From positions 1,520,001 to 1,584,000 of the forward strand of contig AP024710.1 in the NCBI GenBank assembly GCA_024363285.1: 64,000 bases of DNA, written 5' to 3'. This document shows, in pieces, positions 15,793 through 24,356 of this stretch. The stretch comes from Leptolinea sp. HRD-7 (GTDB taxonomy: Bacteria; Chloroflexota; Anaerolineae; Anaerolineales; Anaerolineaceae). Both the position numbers and the translations under genes were made by a program. The stretch's first letter is position 1. Each line of letters starts with the position of its first letter. The notes beneath the pieces were generated by a model. It did no database searches. It saw only the letters and a program-made list of their open reading frames with translations, and had not been told where the DNA came from.

Positions 15793-18129
15793 CTATTCTT
15801 TGACCGGCGGAAACAGGGCGGTATCGATTACCGTACCCGAAGAAGGATCCACCATAACCACATTCAATCCGGGTTGGTGGTAGGAGTAGTCGCGTCCGTT
15901 GATCAGGATGACGGCATCTTCTTCACCCGAAATGCGTCCGGCGCTGGTAAGCTGCAGGTCAACCGGCAGCCCGTCTGCTTTGCCGCCGGACCATTCGATC
16001 TTCTGGGGTGATGCCTTCTCCAAAATCACCTTGCCATCTCTGAAGATGGCCGCGTAGCTTTCGCCTTCATTTTCCAGAAGTCCCTGTGCCAGACCTGCCT
16101 TGCTCAGGATGGCGCCGGTTTCAGGGAGAATTAGAGTGGACGCGTCATCCATCACACTGATGATGATCAATTTATCAACATATCTCCGCAAGAAATCTGG
16201 CAGGGTCAAGCGGGAACAATTGGAATTAGAGCCAGTGAGCGCGATATCCGGGTAGTCAATCGGCTGACGGTCAAACCCGGGGGCGAAAACCCATTCTTCA
16301 TTGACCAGTGCCAGAAATTCCCCTGGATACTGTTCGCAGATATTCTTGCGAAGTTCAGGGTTCTTGATGATGTACATTTCTCCGGGTGTGACTTTGCCGG
16401 ATGCTAAATCGAACATTTTTTGTTTTGCAGCCGGTTCAAGGTTGGGGCTGTACCGGGCGTAATACGAATAGTTGATGTTCAGGCGGTAGTCCGCCGCGTA
16501 TTCTGTCAACCGGGCCCAGTTATCCAGGCTGAGCGGTAAGATGACAACCGTCTCAAACTGTCCGGCGGCGTCGCTCCAGAAATCTGATTTCAGGGTGGTC
16601 TGTTTACCACGGGGATCATTGAATTCCGCGTGGAAACGCTCCAACTGCGGCTGAACTTCCGCCAGTTGCAAACCGAACGCGGCAAGCAGGATCAAACCGG
16701 TTACCCAACGGCGCGGTGAAAGCCGGACTGTCTGGTTTATGGCGAAAACAAAGATCAGGTAATACACCGGCCAGAGCATGCGTTCGGTGCCGCGAAACAC
16801 ACCCCACAACCGCAGGATCGGGTCGGGCAGAGGGTAGGTGAACAGCACCCGGTCATTCAGGGTGATAACGTTGCTGAGGGCGAAAACCACCAGTACGGGG
16901 ACGATCAAAACCAGCCCCCAATTGTTGCAAAATACGCAGGTGAATGCCCTGCGGTTTCGGTAGACCAGCCCTGCCAGCCCGATGACGGTCAACAGAATGA
17001 TGCCGATCCCCAGGTAGTTGACGTTCATCGCGTAAGTACCTTCCGCCAGCGGAAGCGGATCAAAGAAGCGCGACCAGCCGGCCAGCGGGTTGACGAAGGC
17101 ATTCAGGTTGGCTTTGAAATACCCCAGCCCGGCATCAGACATATCCACCGCGTCTGAAAAGAACCCTACTACCCACATCAACAGCGCGGTGGAAGCCAGA
17201 CTGACAGCCAGTTGTCGGATAACCGGCATGAACCTGCGGTTTTTTAACCAGCCTTCCAGCAGCGTTCCGCAGAAGACCACAAAGGTCATCACAAAGAAAT
17301 ACCCCTGGATGAGCACAGCCATACCGTGCACCAGCGGCCAGTATTTATTCCAACGACTGTCGCGCTTGTTCAGAAAATACAGGTATAACGCCAGTAACAC
17401 AATCCACTGACCTGAAAGCGGTGTATAGCGGAACACGCGGAATAAGAAAATATCGGCCAGACAGAAAAAGAAGGGCGCAGAAAAGGCGGCCAGACGGCTG
17501 CGACTCACCTCAAACAGAATCAGAGAGGCCAGCGCGCCTTGAAGGATGAAATTTAGTAAAGTCCACAGACCGAAATACTGGAATGTGGCCGGTAAGAAGT
17601 AACTGATAACTTTAAACGGGATGGCCAACAGGGGAATGGAATCCGTGAAGCACATGCAGGTACCGGTCGGGTAACCCAGACTGCAACTGAACCCGATCGG
17701 AAACGTCCACGGATCGTTGCGGTAAAACACCCATCCCAGATAATGCTGGGCATTATCACCCAGGTTGAAGAGCCAGTCCACCCGGCCGGTATCCAGAGTG
17801 CCGGTTCCGTAGATCAGGTAGAAGAAGATGGCTCCGGTCAGCCCGCCGATGATAGCGAGAACGTCGTGAGTTTTAACAGGTGAGTTATCTGATGCTTGGA
17901 TAGAGTCAAGCAGCTTCTGCGCACCCCACGAGATCAGAAAAAACATGCCGGTGGTTATCAGAACCAGAAAAGCACGCACATAAATACTGCGTTCTTCAAA
18001 TGTGTGTCCGGCGGTTAACAGCGGCGCCCAGAGGTCACGCAGCAGCCATGCCAGTAACGAGCCGATTATCAGAGAGACGGTGATCCGCGCGAGGGAGTCT
18101 GGATGAAATTTTATTGACCGTTTTTTCAT
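15793..18129 (-). CDS. DUF6311-like polytopic membrane protein, GT-C-like
   Basis: A 778-residue protein with about 11 hydrophobic helices in residues 15-480 and a soluble C-terminal domain of about 300 residues. The segment around residues 110-160 (GTGTLDTGR, NLGDNAQHYLGWVFYRNDPWTFPIG, TDSIPLLAIPFKVISYF) follows the DUF6311 pattern, a family resembling GT-C glycosyltransferases or YfhO-type cell-surface glycan enzymes. A role in cell-envelope glycan modification is inferred. The soluble part has LPLSLDNWARLTEYAADYRLN, fitting an extracytoplasmic domain. It stands alone on the minus strand. Confidence 0.75.
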   Translation of the reverse strand: MKKRSIKFHPDSLARITVSLIIGSLLAWLLRDLWAPLLTAGHTFEERSIYVRAFLVLITTGMFFLISWGAQKLLDSIQASDNSPVKTHDVLAIIGGLTGAIFFYLIYGTGTLDTGRVDWLFNLGDNAQHYLGWVFYRNDPWTFPIGFSCSLGYPTGTCMCFTDSIPLLAIPFKVISYFLPATFQYFGLWTLLNFILQGALASLILFEVSRSRLAAFSAPFFFCLADIFLFRVFRYTPLSGQWIVLLALYLYFLNKRDSRWNKYWPLVHGMAVLIQGYFFVMTFVVFCGTLLEGWLKNRRFMPVIRQLAVSLASTALLMWVVGFFSDAVDMSDAGLGYFKANLNAFVNPLAGWSRFFDPLPLAEGTYAMNVNYLGIGIILLTVIGLAGLVYRNRRAFTCVFCNNWGLVLIVPVLVVFALSNVITLNDRVLFTYPLPDPILRLWGVFRGTERMLWPVYYLIFVFAINQTVRLSPRRWVTGLILLAAFGLQLAEVQPQLERFHAEFNDPRGKQTTLKSDFWSDAAGQFETVVILPLSLDNWARLTEYAADYRLNINYSYYARYSPNLEPAAKQKMFDLASGKVTPGEMYIIKNPELRKNICEQYPGEFLALVNEEWVFAPGFDRQPIDYPDIALTGSNSNCSRLTLPDFLRRYVDKLIIISVMDDASTLILPETGAILSKAGLAQGLLENEGESYAAIFRDGKVILEKASPQKIEWSGGKADGLPVDLQLTSAGRISGEEDAVILINGRDYSYHQPGLNVVMVDPSSGTVIDTALFPPVKE

Positions 18130-18324
18130 ACGACTATTGTAACCTCCCTGTGTGGCGATTTGCCCCGTGAATCAATGGGCGGCATTTCGGCAGTTTTGAT
18201 AGAATAAGCAGGTAGCGAAGATTGATGTGTCCTATTAGGATGTTTTACTTCCAGAACTCAGCTATGCCTGTTACTTACGTTGAGACCAGGTAGATTTTCA
18301 GGCCGCTATAGCAGGAGGAAATCC

Positions 18325-19017
18325 ATGAAGAAACAATTCCATATCGCTCTCATTCTGATCGTTCTACTCTCATTTGGCGGGCTTACCGCTGGATGCGGCA
18401 ACAATGACCAGTTCGAAGCCGTGGCCAAGACGATGGCTGTGCTTACTCAGGCGGCAATGGCCGGCCCAGTGGTGACCGATACACCGGCGCCAACCTTTAC
18501 GCCCACTGAAACCATGCCCCCAACCGCGACGCCAACTGTGACCATTACCCCAACACCGGATTTCACCGATTTCACGCGGGTCACTCCGGCGCCGGCTACC
18601 ATCAACACGGCATCCTGGCAGGGAGTCAATTTCAAGTTCGTGAAATATGAGGTCAGCGAGACAACCCGGCCGATGGACCCGCATTCCACAACCGGTCAGG
18701 AAGAGCAATACGGCCGCGGAAAAAAGACCGCCAATCTGTACTTTATGACAGATACCAGCGAGATGTATAAGAAGGTGATCAATTCGAGCACCTTTGTCAT
18801 TGTCACTTTCTCGGATGGCAGTGAAACGAAAACCTATGAAGGCTGGGAAAAAAATGGTGGATTGTTGAAAGGTTACTATGCCAGCGAGAAAGCTGACACT
18901 GTGGGTGAGGTCGATTTCGCGTTCGGCATCCCAAAAGAAGGGATGGATATTATTGAGTTGAAGATCGCGGAAAACGCCGAGAAGAAAGACAAGGCAGTAA
19001 CAATTTATCAAAAGTAA
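18325..19017 (+). CDS. Secreted lipoprotein with Thr/Pro linker
   Basis: The 230-residue protein starts with a lipoprotein signal: basic MKKQF, a hydrophobic core, and lipobox LTAGC. After cleavage a Thr/Pro-rich stretch (residues about 50-95, repeats of TPTxT) links to a domain ending the chain, rich in beta-strand residues (FKFVKYEVSETT, STFVIVTFSDGS), which resembles DUF4352-like extracellular domains, though this is only a resemblance. AGGAGG (18313-18318) fixes ATG 18325. Thr/Pro linkers of this kind are common in Chloroflexota surface proteins. Confidence 0.8.
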   Translation: MKKQFHIALILIVLLSFGGLTAGCGNNDQFEAVAKTMAVLTQAAMAGPVVTDTPAPTFTPTETMPPTATPTVTITPTPDFTDFTRVTPAPATINTASWQGVNFKFVKYEVSETTRPMDPHSTTGQEEQYGRGKKTANLYFMTDTSEMYKKVINSSTFVIVTFSDGSETKTYEGWEKNGGLLKGYYASEKADTVGEVDFAFGIPKEGMDIIELKIAENAEKKDKAVTIYQK

Positions 19018-19031
19018 GTTGTAGCTATTGA

Positions 19032-19077
19032 AAAGAAATACCCTGATGGTTGAAATAGACCACCAGGGTATTTCTTT
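19032..19077. terminator. Bidirectional terminator between the lipoprotein and GyrI-like genes
   Basis: A 14-bp perfect stem, AAAGAAATACCCTG (19032-19045) with its complement (19064-19077), extended by TGGT/ACCA. A and T runs on the two sides allow use in both directions; the two genes converge here. Confidence 0.85.
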
Positions 19078-19092
19078 AATCAACTGTACCTG

Positions 19093-19572
19093 TTACTTCT
19101 TCTTCACACATAAATACAGGATTAAATCCATCCCTTTTTCACCGGGGACGACCTCTTCATAACAGGTGTCATATGTCGTCTGCCATTCCGTGCTGGATTG
19201 CACCCAGCCGATCAGATTCTGCCATCCGGCCGGTATGGTCTTGAACGGCGCCTCAAACGCGTTGACCACCCGCGTCACCGCGTACATGCCGCCGCCATAG
19301 ATGCGAGATGGCAGGCTGTCTGCCACATATTCCTTCTCGCTGATCTCAATGCCGTATTCATACCCGCGCAATCCTTTTGCCGCTTCAGCCGGGCTGACGG
19401 GAACGTCAAACCCGAATGTGCGCCGGCCTTCCAGCTTGAGACCGTGACCGGTGAACCATTTTTCCACCGCCTGCATCACATCTTCTTCCGGCGTCTGACT
19501 GAAGACGCGCGAGCAAACGACCTTCCGCGGTTTAAGTTCTTCTACCGTGATTTCCCCTTTTTTGTCTGACAT
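19093..19572 (-). CDS. Stand-alone GyrI-like small-molecule-binding protein
   Basis: The 159-residue protein is a SHS2/GyrI effector-binding domain without a DNA-binding part: KPRKVVCSRVFSQTPEED, GRRTFGFDVPVSPAEAAKGLRGYEYGIEI, GGGMYAVTRVVNAFEAPFKTIPAGWQNLIGWVQSS, and a C-terminal beta strand MDLILYLCVKK. ATG 19572 was chosen over an upstream one. It is transcribed away from an AraC regulator (19698) that carries the same kind of domain, so the two may bind the same compound; some family members sequester or hydrolyse toxic ligands. Confidence 0.8.
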   Translation of the reverse strand: MSDKKGEITVEELKPRKVVCSRVFSQTPEEDVMQAVEKWFTGHGLKLEGRRTFGFDVPVSPAEAAKGLRGYEYGIEISEKEYVADSLPSRIYGGGMYAVTRVVNAFEAPFKTIPAGWQNLIGWVQSSTEWQTTYDTCYEEVVPGEKGMDLILYLCVKKK

Positions 19573-19603
19573 GGTAAGCCTCCGTAAATATGGTTGATAC
19601 GAA

Positions 19604-19619
19604 TGAGAGGATACTCTCA
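19604..19619. promoter_or_regulatory. Palindromic operator candidate between GyrI-like and AraC genes
   Basis: TGAGAG-GATA-CTCTCA, a perfect 6-bp inverted repeat in the 125-base gap between divergent genes. It is the best candidate site for the AraC-type regulator next door, although AraC proteins often use direct repeats. Confidence 0.45.
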
Positions 19620-19697
19620 CGCGCGAAATTATGTTTGATGTTTTTTCTTATAATTTATGAATTCCTGTCCACTTAGAACGGCGGGTATAATTTTTTC

Positions 19698-20606
19698 ATG
19701 AAATACGAAAACCGCATTCAACGTTCTGTTGACTACATTGACGCCCACCTGTCCGAACCTCTGGAGCTTGCGGAGATCGCTTCAAAATCAGGCTATTCGC
19801 TCTCGCATTTTTACCGGGTGTTCCCCGCTATCACCGGTTTCTCAATTAAGGAGTTCGTTCGCAACAAGCGGCTCGCGCTCTCAGCCCGTCGGCTGGTGAC
19901 ATCCAGAACCCGGATATTGGATATAGCGCTGGAATGCGGTTTTGAATCGCAGGAGGTGTTCACGCGGGCATTTTCAGGTCTGTATGGTTGCACACCGGGG
20001 GAGTATCGGAAGAACCGACTAAATTCCATTAAGGGGTTTGACCAGATGGATGAATTCGCCCGTCAGATGGAAGCACGCGGTCAGCGGCAGCCATTCGAGA
20101 TACCGGTTAAAGCTGAAATCATCTTCAAAGATAGGTTGCATCTCGCTGGCATGGAATTCCACACCGGTGTGGCAGAAAATATTGATAACCTGACCATCCC
20201 GGCGTTCTGGGAGAATGTGTTCACCCCGCGCCTGTACGAAATTCAGAATCGAGCATCTGTTGACACAATTATCGCGTATGAAGTCAGCGATCCGTTGACG
20301 GATGACCTGCTGCATATGGCGTGCGTGGAAGTAACAAAACCGGAAGCTCCGCAGAGAATGACGGTACGCAGTCTTGAACCGGGGTATTATGCGGCTTTCA
20401 CCCCGCAGCGCCCGCTGGATCCTTTTGAATACAGCGCTCTGGTACGCTACGCGTACGGAGAATGGTTCCCCATGTCCGGTTGTGAAATACGCGCGGATTA
20501 TTCAATGGATCTATACATTCACCGGTTGGATAAGAACGGGCAACCGTATCTTCATCAATTAACGGTATTGGTTCCGGTGTTTGGTCCAAATCAAACGCAA
20601 CAGTAA
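19698..20606 (+). CDS. AraC-family regulator with C-terminal GyrI-like effector domain
   Basis: The 302-residue protein has an N-terminal pair of AraC helix-turn-helix motifs (residues about 8-107: LAEIASKSGYSLSHFYRVFP and ILDIALECGFESQEVFTRAF, ending YGCTPGEYR) and a GyrI-like ligand domain from about 130 to the end, like Rob and SoxS-related multidrug regulators. It probably controls itself and the divergent stand-alone GyrI protein. ATG 19698 follows a TATAAT-like box near 19652 at a short distance, and no strong ribosome site is evident. Confidence 0.88.
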   Translation: MKYENRIQRSVDYIDAHLSEPLELAEIASKSGYSLSHFYRVFPAITGFSIKEFVRNKRLALSARRLVTSRTRILDIALECGFESQEVFTRAFSGLYGCTPGEYRKNRLNSIKGFDQMDEFARQMEARGQRQPFEIPVKAEIIFKDRLHLAGMEFHTGVAENIDNLTIPAFWENVFTPRLYEIQNRASVDTIIAYEVSDPLTDDLLHMACVEVTKPEAPQRMTVRSLEPGYYAAFTPQRPLDPFEYSALVRYAYGEWFPMSGCEIRADYSMDLYIHRLDKNGQPYLHQLTVLVPVFGPNQTQQ

Positions 20607-20628
20607 GAATCTCAAAAATAAGAACCAG

Positions 20629-21504
20629 TTACTTGTAATTCTTATTTTCCACCAGTTTGTTGACCCGGTTTAGCCGGGCGGTAAAGGTATCGTAATCACT
20701 GAGCAGCACACCCATATAAAGCATATCCACGATGGCCAGCAGCGAAATACGCGAGACCATCGTTTCGCTATAAAACGTGGTCTCAAAATCGCCGGTCAGT
20801 AATTCAATATCGGCATATTCCGTGATCTTTGATGCCTTGAAGTTGGTAAGAGCGATGGTGGTGGCACCGGATTCGCGGGCGAGTTTGAGCGTATCCACCA
20901 CGTCACGCGTGCTGCCGGAATGCGAGATACCGATGGCTACATCTTTCGCTGTCAGGCTGAGGCTGCTGATCTGTTGCAGGTGGTTATCTTCGAAAGCGCG
21001 GGCGTTCAGGCCGATGCGCAGAAATTTGTTCATCAGGTCATTGGCAATGCTGCCCGAGTTGCCCACGCCATAAATATCAATGATCCCCGCGTTGACGATC
21101 GCCGAAACAGCCTGCCGGTAAGCCGACTGGTTCATCATGTTCAATGTGTCCGTCAACGCGCGAATGGTGGTGTTGACCATCTTGGCCGGAATATCTTCCA
21201 GCCGGTCATCCGGTTTGACATGCAGGTCAACCAGCAATGGTGCCGAGGATTCTCTCGCTGATTTCTGCCCCCAGTCTTTCATTACCTCCAGTTTAAAATC
21301 GCTGAACCCCTCGAATCCGATGTGGTTCGCGAAGCGTACTACCGTGGGGTCGCTGACGCCGCATTGAGCGGCCAGGGAAGCCACAGACATGCGGGCGACT
21401 TCCGGCCCGTGCCGCAGAACAAAATCCGCGACTCTCTGTTCAGATTTTCCCAACCGGGCGTATGTGGATTTTATACGGGATTCAAGGGTATTTTCTGTGT
21501 CCAT
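20629..21504 (-). CDS. MurR/RpiR-family transcriptional regulator
   Basis: The 291-residue protein has an N-terminal HTH_6 domain (about 5-80, with LAAQCGVSDPTVVRFANHIGFEGFSDFK) and a SIS sugar-phosphate-binding domain (about 125-265, with YGVGNSGSIANDLMNKF and AIGISHSGSTRDVVDTLKLA). Family members repress sugar catabolic genes and are released by phosphosugars. It is transcribed divergently from deoC, with a perfect palindrome one base before its start codon. A role in deoxyribose or nucleoside use is inferred from that context. Confidence 0.92.
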   Translation of the reverse strand: MDTENTLESRIKSTYARLGKSEQRVADFVLRHGPEVARMSVASLAAQCGVSDPTVVRFANHIGFEGFSDFKLEVMKDWGQKSARESSAPLLVDLHVKPDDRLEDIPAKMVNTTIRALTDTLNMMNQSAYRQAVSAIVNAGIIDIYGVGNSGSIANDLMNKFLRIGLNARAFEDNHLQQISSLSLTAKDVAIGISHSGSTRDVVDTLKLARESGATTIALTNFKASKITEYADIELLTGDFETTFYSETMVSRISLLAIVDMLYMGVLLSDYDTFTARLNRVNKLVENKNYK

Positions 21505-21505
21505 A

Positions 21506-21522
21506 ATGTAATTATATTACAT
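21506..21522. promoter_or_regulatory. Operator palindrome between rpiR-type gene and deoC
   Basis: ATGTAAT-TAT-ATTACAT, a perfect 17-base palindrome, immediately before the regulator start codon on the minus strand and eight bases from the -35 box of the deoC promoter. A half-site-like TGTAAC follows at 21538-21543 inside the promoter spacer. Likely binding site of the RpiR-type protein. Confidence 0.7.
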
Positions 21523-21529
21523 ATTTAAT

Positions 21530-21558
21530 TTGACAATGTAACAACAGTACAATACAAT
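21530..21558 (+). promoter_or_regulatory. Strong promoter of deoC
   Basis: TTGACA (21530-21535), 17-base spacer, TACAAT (21553-21558). Transcription should start near 21565, giving a leader of about 58 bases. The operator palindrome abuts it upstream. Confidence 0.8.
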
Positions 21559-21622
21559 AATCCGCAATGGTACGCGAACCGTTAAATCGATCGCAGATCA
21601 GCGATCAGCATTGGAGGTAGGA

Positions 21623-22336
21623 ATGAAACCTGAGAAGAAAGCATCCGAAATGACGGCCAAAGAATTGGCCCGCTATATTGACCATTCCGTATTGAAACCT
21701 GAATTTACGGAAGAAGAAATTCGAAAGTATGTTAAGGAAGGTGTGGAGTACGGCTGTGTCACGGTGTGTGTAAATCCATCGGCGCTCGATATTGCCGCGG
21801 AACTCACTCACGGTACAGAGACAAAGATCTGCGTGGTATGTGACTTCCCCTTTGGGCTCAGCACCACCGAATCCAAAGTGATGCAGGCGGAAATTTTATG
21901 CAAACGCGGTGACATCTTCGAGTTGGATATTGTAGCCAATTACGGCTGGATCCGCAGCGGCAAATGGGCCGAGGTCACCGCCGAGTTGAAAGCCGTAACC
22001 GATGTCTGCCACAAATACGGCACGGCAGTCAAAGTGATCTTTGAGACCGACGCGCTCACGGTGGAACAGGTAAAGAAAGCCTGTGAGTGCGCCATCGAAG
22101 CCGGCTGCGACTTTGTGAAGACCAGCACCGGTTTTCTGACCGGCTTCGAAAGCCACGGCGCCACGCCGGAGATCATTCAGGTGATGATGGACGTGTGCCG
22201 GGGCCGCATCAAGATCAAGGGCAGCGGATGCATCCGCACCCGAGAGCACTTCCTGAAACTGATCGATATGGGTATTGACCGCATGGGCGTGGGGTATAAA
22301 TCCACCCCTGTTGTGCTTGGATTGAAAACTTCTTGA
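21623..22336 (+). CDS. deoC: Deoxyribose-phosphate aldolase
   Basis: Cleaves 2-deoxyribose 5-phosphate into glyceraldehyde 3-phosphate and acetaldehyde. The 237-residue TIM-barrel protein has IDHSVLKPE near residue 20, VCVNPSA near 49, CVVCDFPFGLSTTESK near 70, VIFETDAL near 138 and the Schiff-base Lys in DFVKTSTGF (Lys166). GGAGGTAGGA (21613-21622) supports ATG 21623. It is a single gene ending at a bidirectional terminator. A divergent RpiR-type regulator with a shared operator probably controls it. Confidence 0.95.
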   Translation: MKPEKKASEMTAKELARYIDHSVLKPEFTEEEIRKYVKEGVEYGCVTVCVNPSALDIAAELTHGTETKICVVCDFPFGLSTTESKVMQAEILCKRGDIFELDIVANYGWIRSGKWAEVTAELKAVTDVCHKYGTAVKVIFETDALTVEQVKKACECAIEAGCDFVKTSTGFLTGFESHGATPEIIQVMMDVCRGRIKIKGSGCIRTREHFLKLIDMGIDRMGVGYKSTPVVLGLKTS

Positions 22337-22355
22337 TTTTTTTTATTCCGAATAG

Positions 22356-22393
22356 AAATGACGCCTTTCCCAACAGGAAAGGCGTCATTTTTT
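22356..22393. terminator. Bidirectional terminator between deoC and the VF530-like gene
   Basis: A 15-bp perfect stem, AAATGACGCCTTTCC (22356-22370) with its complement (22376-22390) and loop CAACA, with T runs on both sides. The TGA stop of the VF530-like gene on the minus strand lies inside the stem base. Confidence 0.9.
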
Positions 22394-22690
22394 ATCCACG
22401 ATCAACTCCAGATACAGGGCTTCCACTTTTTGCCGGGCCCAGGGAGTTCGGCGCAGGAAATGCAGACTAGATTTGATGGTCGGTTCATTGTAAAAACAGC
22501 GGATGGCCACACGGTCTGAAAGGAACCGCCAGCCGTATTTCTCCACGAGTTGTGTGAGCATCATTTCCAGCGTGATCCCGTGAAGCGGGTTGTTGGGTTG
22601 ACTATCCGGGCACATGATAACTTTCCTGTACACAGGATTATCGGCGATAACCGTAGAATCGTCCATAGTGAGGCGGTGAGATTCCCGCAT
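22385..22690 (-). CDS. VF530-family (DUF2132) small DNA-binding protein
   Basis: The core [57 protein letters not shown] matches the VF530 family, small helical proteins first structurally solved in Vibrio and reported to bind DNA. The 101-residue frame has extra residues before the core, so the true start may be ATG at 22666. It converges with deoC and is divergent from a CPBP protease gene. Confidence 0.85.
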   Translation of the reverse strand: MRESHRLTMDDSTVIADNPVYRKVIMCPDSQPNNPLHGITLEMMLTQLVEKYGWRFLSDRVAIRCFYNEPTIKSSLHFLRRTPWARQKVEALYLELIVDKK

Positions 22691-22767
22691 CGCGGGCTTG
22701 ATGAACGTATAATATCTGGAACCGGATCATCTATATATCCGAAAATTTTACCGGGGAAAAGAAGACA

Positions 22768-23610
22768 ATGACCAACATTCGCGGGGCAATACAAAAACAT
22801 CCACTGGCATCTTACACGGTCATCGCGTACGCCATTTCGTGGATTCTCGTAATCCCCTTCATTCTGTCAGAATGGGGTGTACTGCATGGTGACTATCGGA
22901 TCGCTTTCATTATTAAATCATTCGGCCCATTCGCGGCCGCGCTTATCGTGACGGGGATCACAGAAGGAAAGCAGGGTATCGAAACGCTGCGTGGAAGGAT
23001 CCGCCAGTGGAGAGCCGGTTGGGTGTGGTACGCGTTGACGCTGCTGGCCATACCCGCGTTGTTCATGATTGGTCTGCTGATCCAACCGGGGGCGGCATCC
23101 GGTTTCACCGGCCTCACCCCGGCGGTGATTATCGGCTATCTGGTTTCATTTGTGATCGTGGCGTTTGGCGGCGGCCCACTGGGTGAAGAACCCGGGTGGC
23201 GCGGGTTCGCGCTGCCCCGCCTGCAAGGGACGTATGGTTCGCTGAAGGGGACCTTGTTGTTGAGCCTGATCTGGACATGCTGGCACCTGCCTGACTTTCT
23301 TACATCCGCCCAGGGCGGAGGTCCCGGCGTGCCGGCCTCCACGCTGCTGGTTAACTTCGTGTTGTTCCTGCTGCTGGTGACATCGCTGTCCATCCTTTTC
23401 ACGTGGCTGTTCAACCATACCGGCGGCAGTATATTTATGGCGATTCTGGCGCATGCCAGCGTCAACACCCCGCAGGTGGCGCTGGTGCCCATGTTCCCGG
23501 CGGTGACCACAACTATGTTGAACACCGGCGCGTTGATCGGGTTTGGGGTGGCAGCTTTGGTGGTATTACTCGTCACAAAGGGTAAACTCAGCTGTAAAGA
23601 AATTGTCTGA
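22768..23610 (+). CDS. CPBP-family intramembrane protease
   Basis: A 280-residue membrane protein with about eight helices and the Abi/CAAX-protease motif: GEEPGWRGFALPRLQ with the catalytic Glu pair at residues 140-141 and Arg at 145, then TCWHLPDFL near 172 and LAHASVNT near 230. Such proteases act inside the membrane; substrates in bacteria are mostly unknown. No toxin or bacteriocin genes adjoin it, so a general role is more likely than immunity. Confidence 0.9.
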   Translation: MTNIRGAIQKHPLASYTVIAYAISWILVIPFILSEWGVLHGDYRIAFIIKSFGPFAAALIVTGITEGKQGIETLRGRIRQWRAGWVWYALTLLAIPALFMIGLLIQPGAASGFTGLTPAVIIGYLVSFVIVAFGGGPLGEEPGWRGFALPRLQGTYGSLKGTLLLSLIWTCWHLPDFLTSAQGGGPGVPASTLLVNFVLFLLLVTSLSILFTWLFNHTGGSIFMAILAHASVNTPQVALVPMFPAVTTTMLNTGALIGFGVAALVVLLVTKGKLSCKEIV

Positions 23611-23740
23611 TATTCTGTACATAATTAGTTGTTGCCTGATAGTTATGTAATCTTTATTCCAACCATGGAAATCCGGAGACCGCCTCCAAATTTTCATAGT
23701 TGGAATTATTAACTTTATTAATTTCACACCGAATAAAAAC

Positions 23741-23769
23741 ACCTCTATACTCGTTATATCTATAGAGGT
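23741..23769 (+). promoter_or_regulatory. Hairpin covering the ribosome site of the sigma-factor gene
   Basis: ACCTCTATA (23741-23749) is the exact complement of TATAGAGGT (23761-23769). The right arm holds GAGG, the only Shine-Dalgarno-like sequence for GTG 23778. In RNA the hairpin would hide it. A competing view is that TATACT (23745-23750) is a -10 box, in which case the left arm would not be transcribed. Confidence 0.45.
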
Positions 23770-23777
23770 TCAAAAAC

Positions 23778-24356
23778 GTGACGGAACAGATACCCGAAAT
23801 TGAAGAAGGGCTGCTCATTCAGGCCAGAGAAGGTGACCGCAACGCCTACGGCGAGCTGGTCTCCCGCTGCTACGCCGATGTGATCCGGGTGACATACCGC
23901 CTGTGCGGTGACGAACAACTCGCGCAGGACGCGGTGCAGGAAGCCTTTATCCGCGCGTGGGTAAAACTGCCCGAATTTCAATCAAAAGCGCCTTTCAGTC
24001 ACTGGGTGTACCGCATCGCCGTCAACCTCGCGCTGGATGCCCTGCGCCGCAAGCCGCAGCAGAGCCTGGATGAAACACCGGATGCCTCTCTGCTCTCGGA
24101 TAAAACAGCGGACCCTGAAACCGCCTACCTGCAAAAAGAGCAGGCGGATATGGTACAGGAAGCCGTCAGCGCGCTGCCCGAAGCCGCCCGCTCTGTGCTG
24201 GTTTTACGGGAATATGGCGACCTTTCGTATGACGAAATTTCTTCGGTGCTGGATATACCGGTGGGTACTGTGATGTCGCGGTTGAACTATGCCCGCAATC
24301 GGCTGCGGGAGATACTTCGGAAAGACCGCTTTGAAATGGAGCGTGAATATGCCTGA
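23778..24356 (+). CDS. ECF-type RNA polymerase sigma factor
   Basis: The 192-residue protein has sigma-70 region 2 (about 10-85: LIQAREGDRNAYGELVSRCY, DEQLAQDAVQEAFIRAWVKLPEF, FSHWVYRIAVNLALDALRRK) and region 4 (about 125-180: ALPEAARSVLVLREYGDLSYDEISSVLDIPVGTVMSRLNYARNRLRE), with no region 3, as in SigW/RpoE-type factors. GTG 23778 is the start. It overlaps by 8 bases the downstream anti-sigma gene, a standard pairing. An inverted repeat ATTCCAAC/GTTGGAAT lies upstream (23656-23706). Confidence 0.93.
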   Translation: MTEQIPEIEEGLLIQAREGDRNAYGELVSRCYADVIRVTYRLCGDEQLAQDAVQEAFIRAWVKLPEFQSKAPFSHWVYRIAVNLALDALRRKPQQSLDETPDASLLSDKTADPETAYLQKEQADMVQEAVSALPEAARSVLVLREYGDLSYDEISSVLDIPVGTVMSRLNYARNRLREILRKDRFEMEREYA

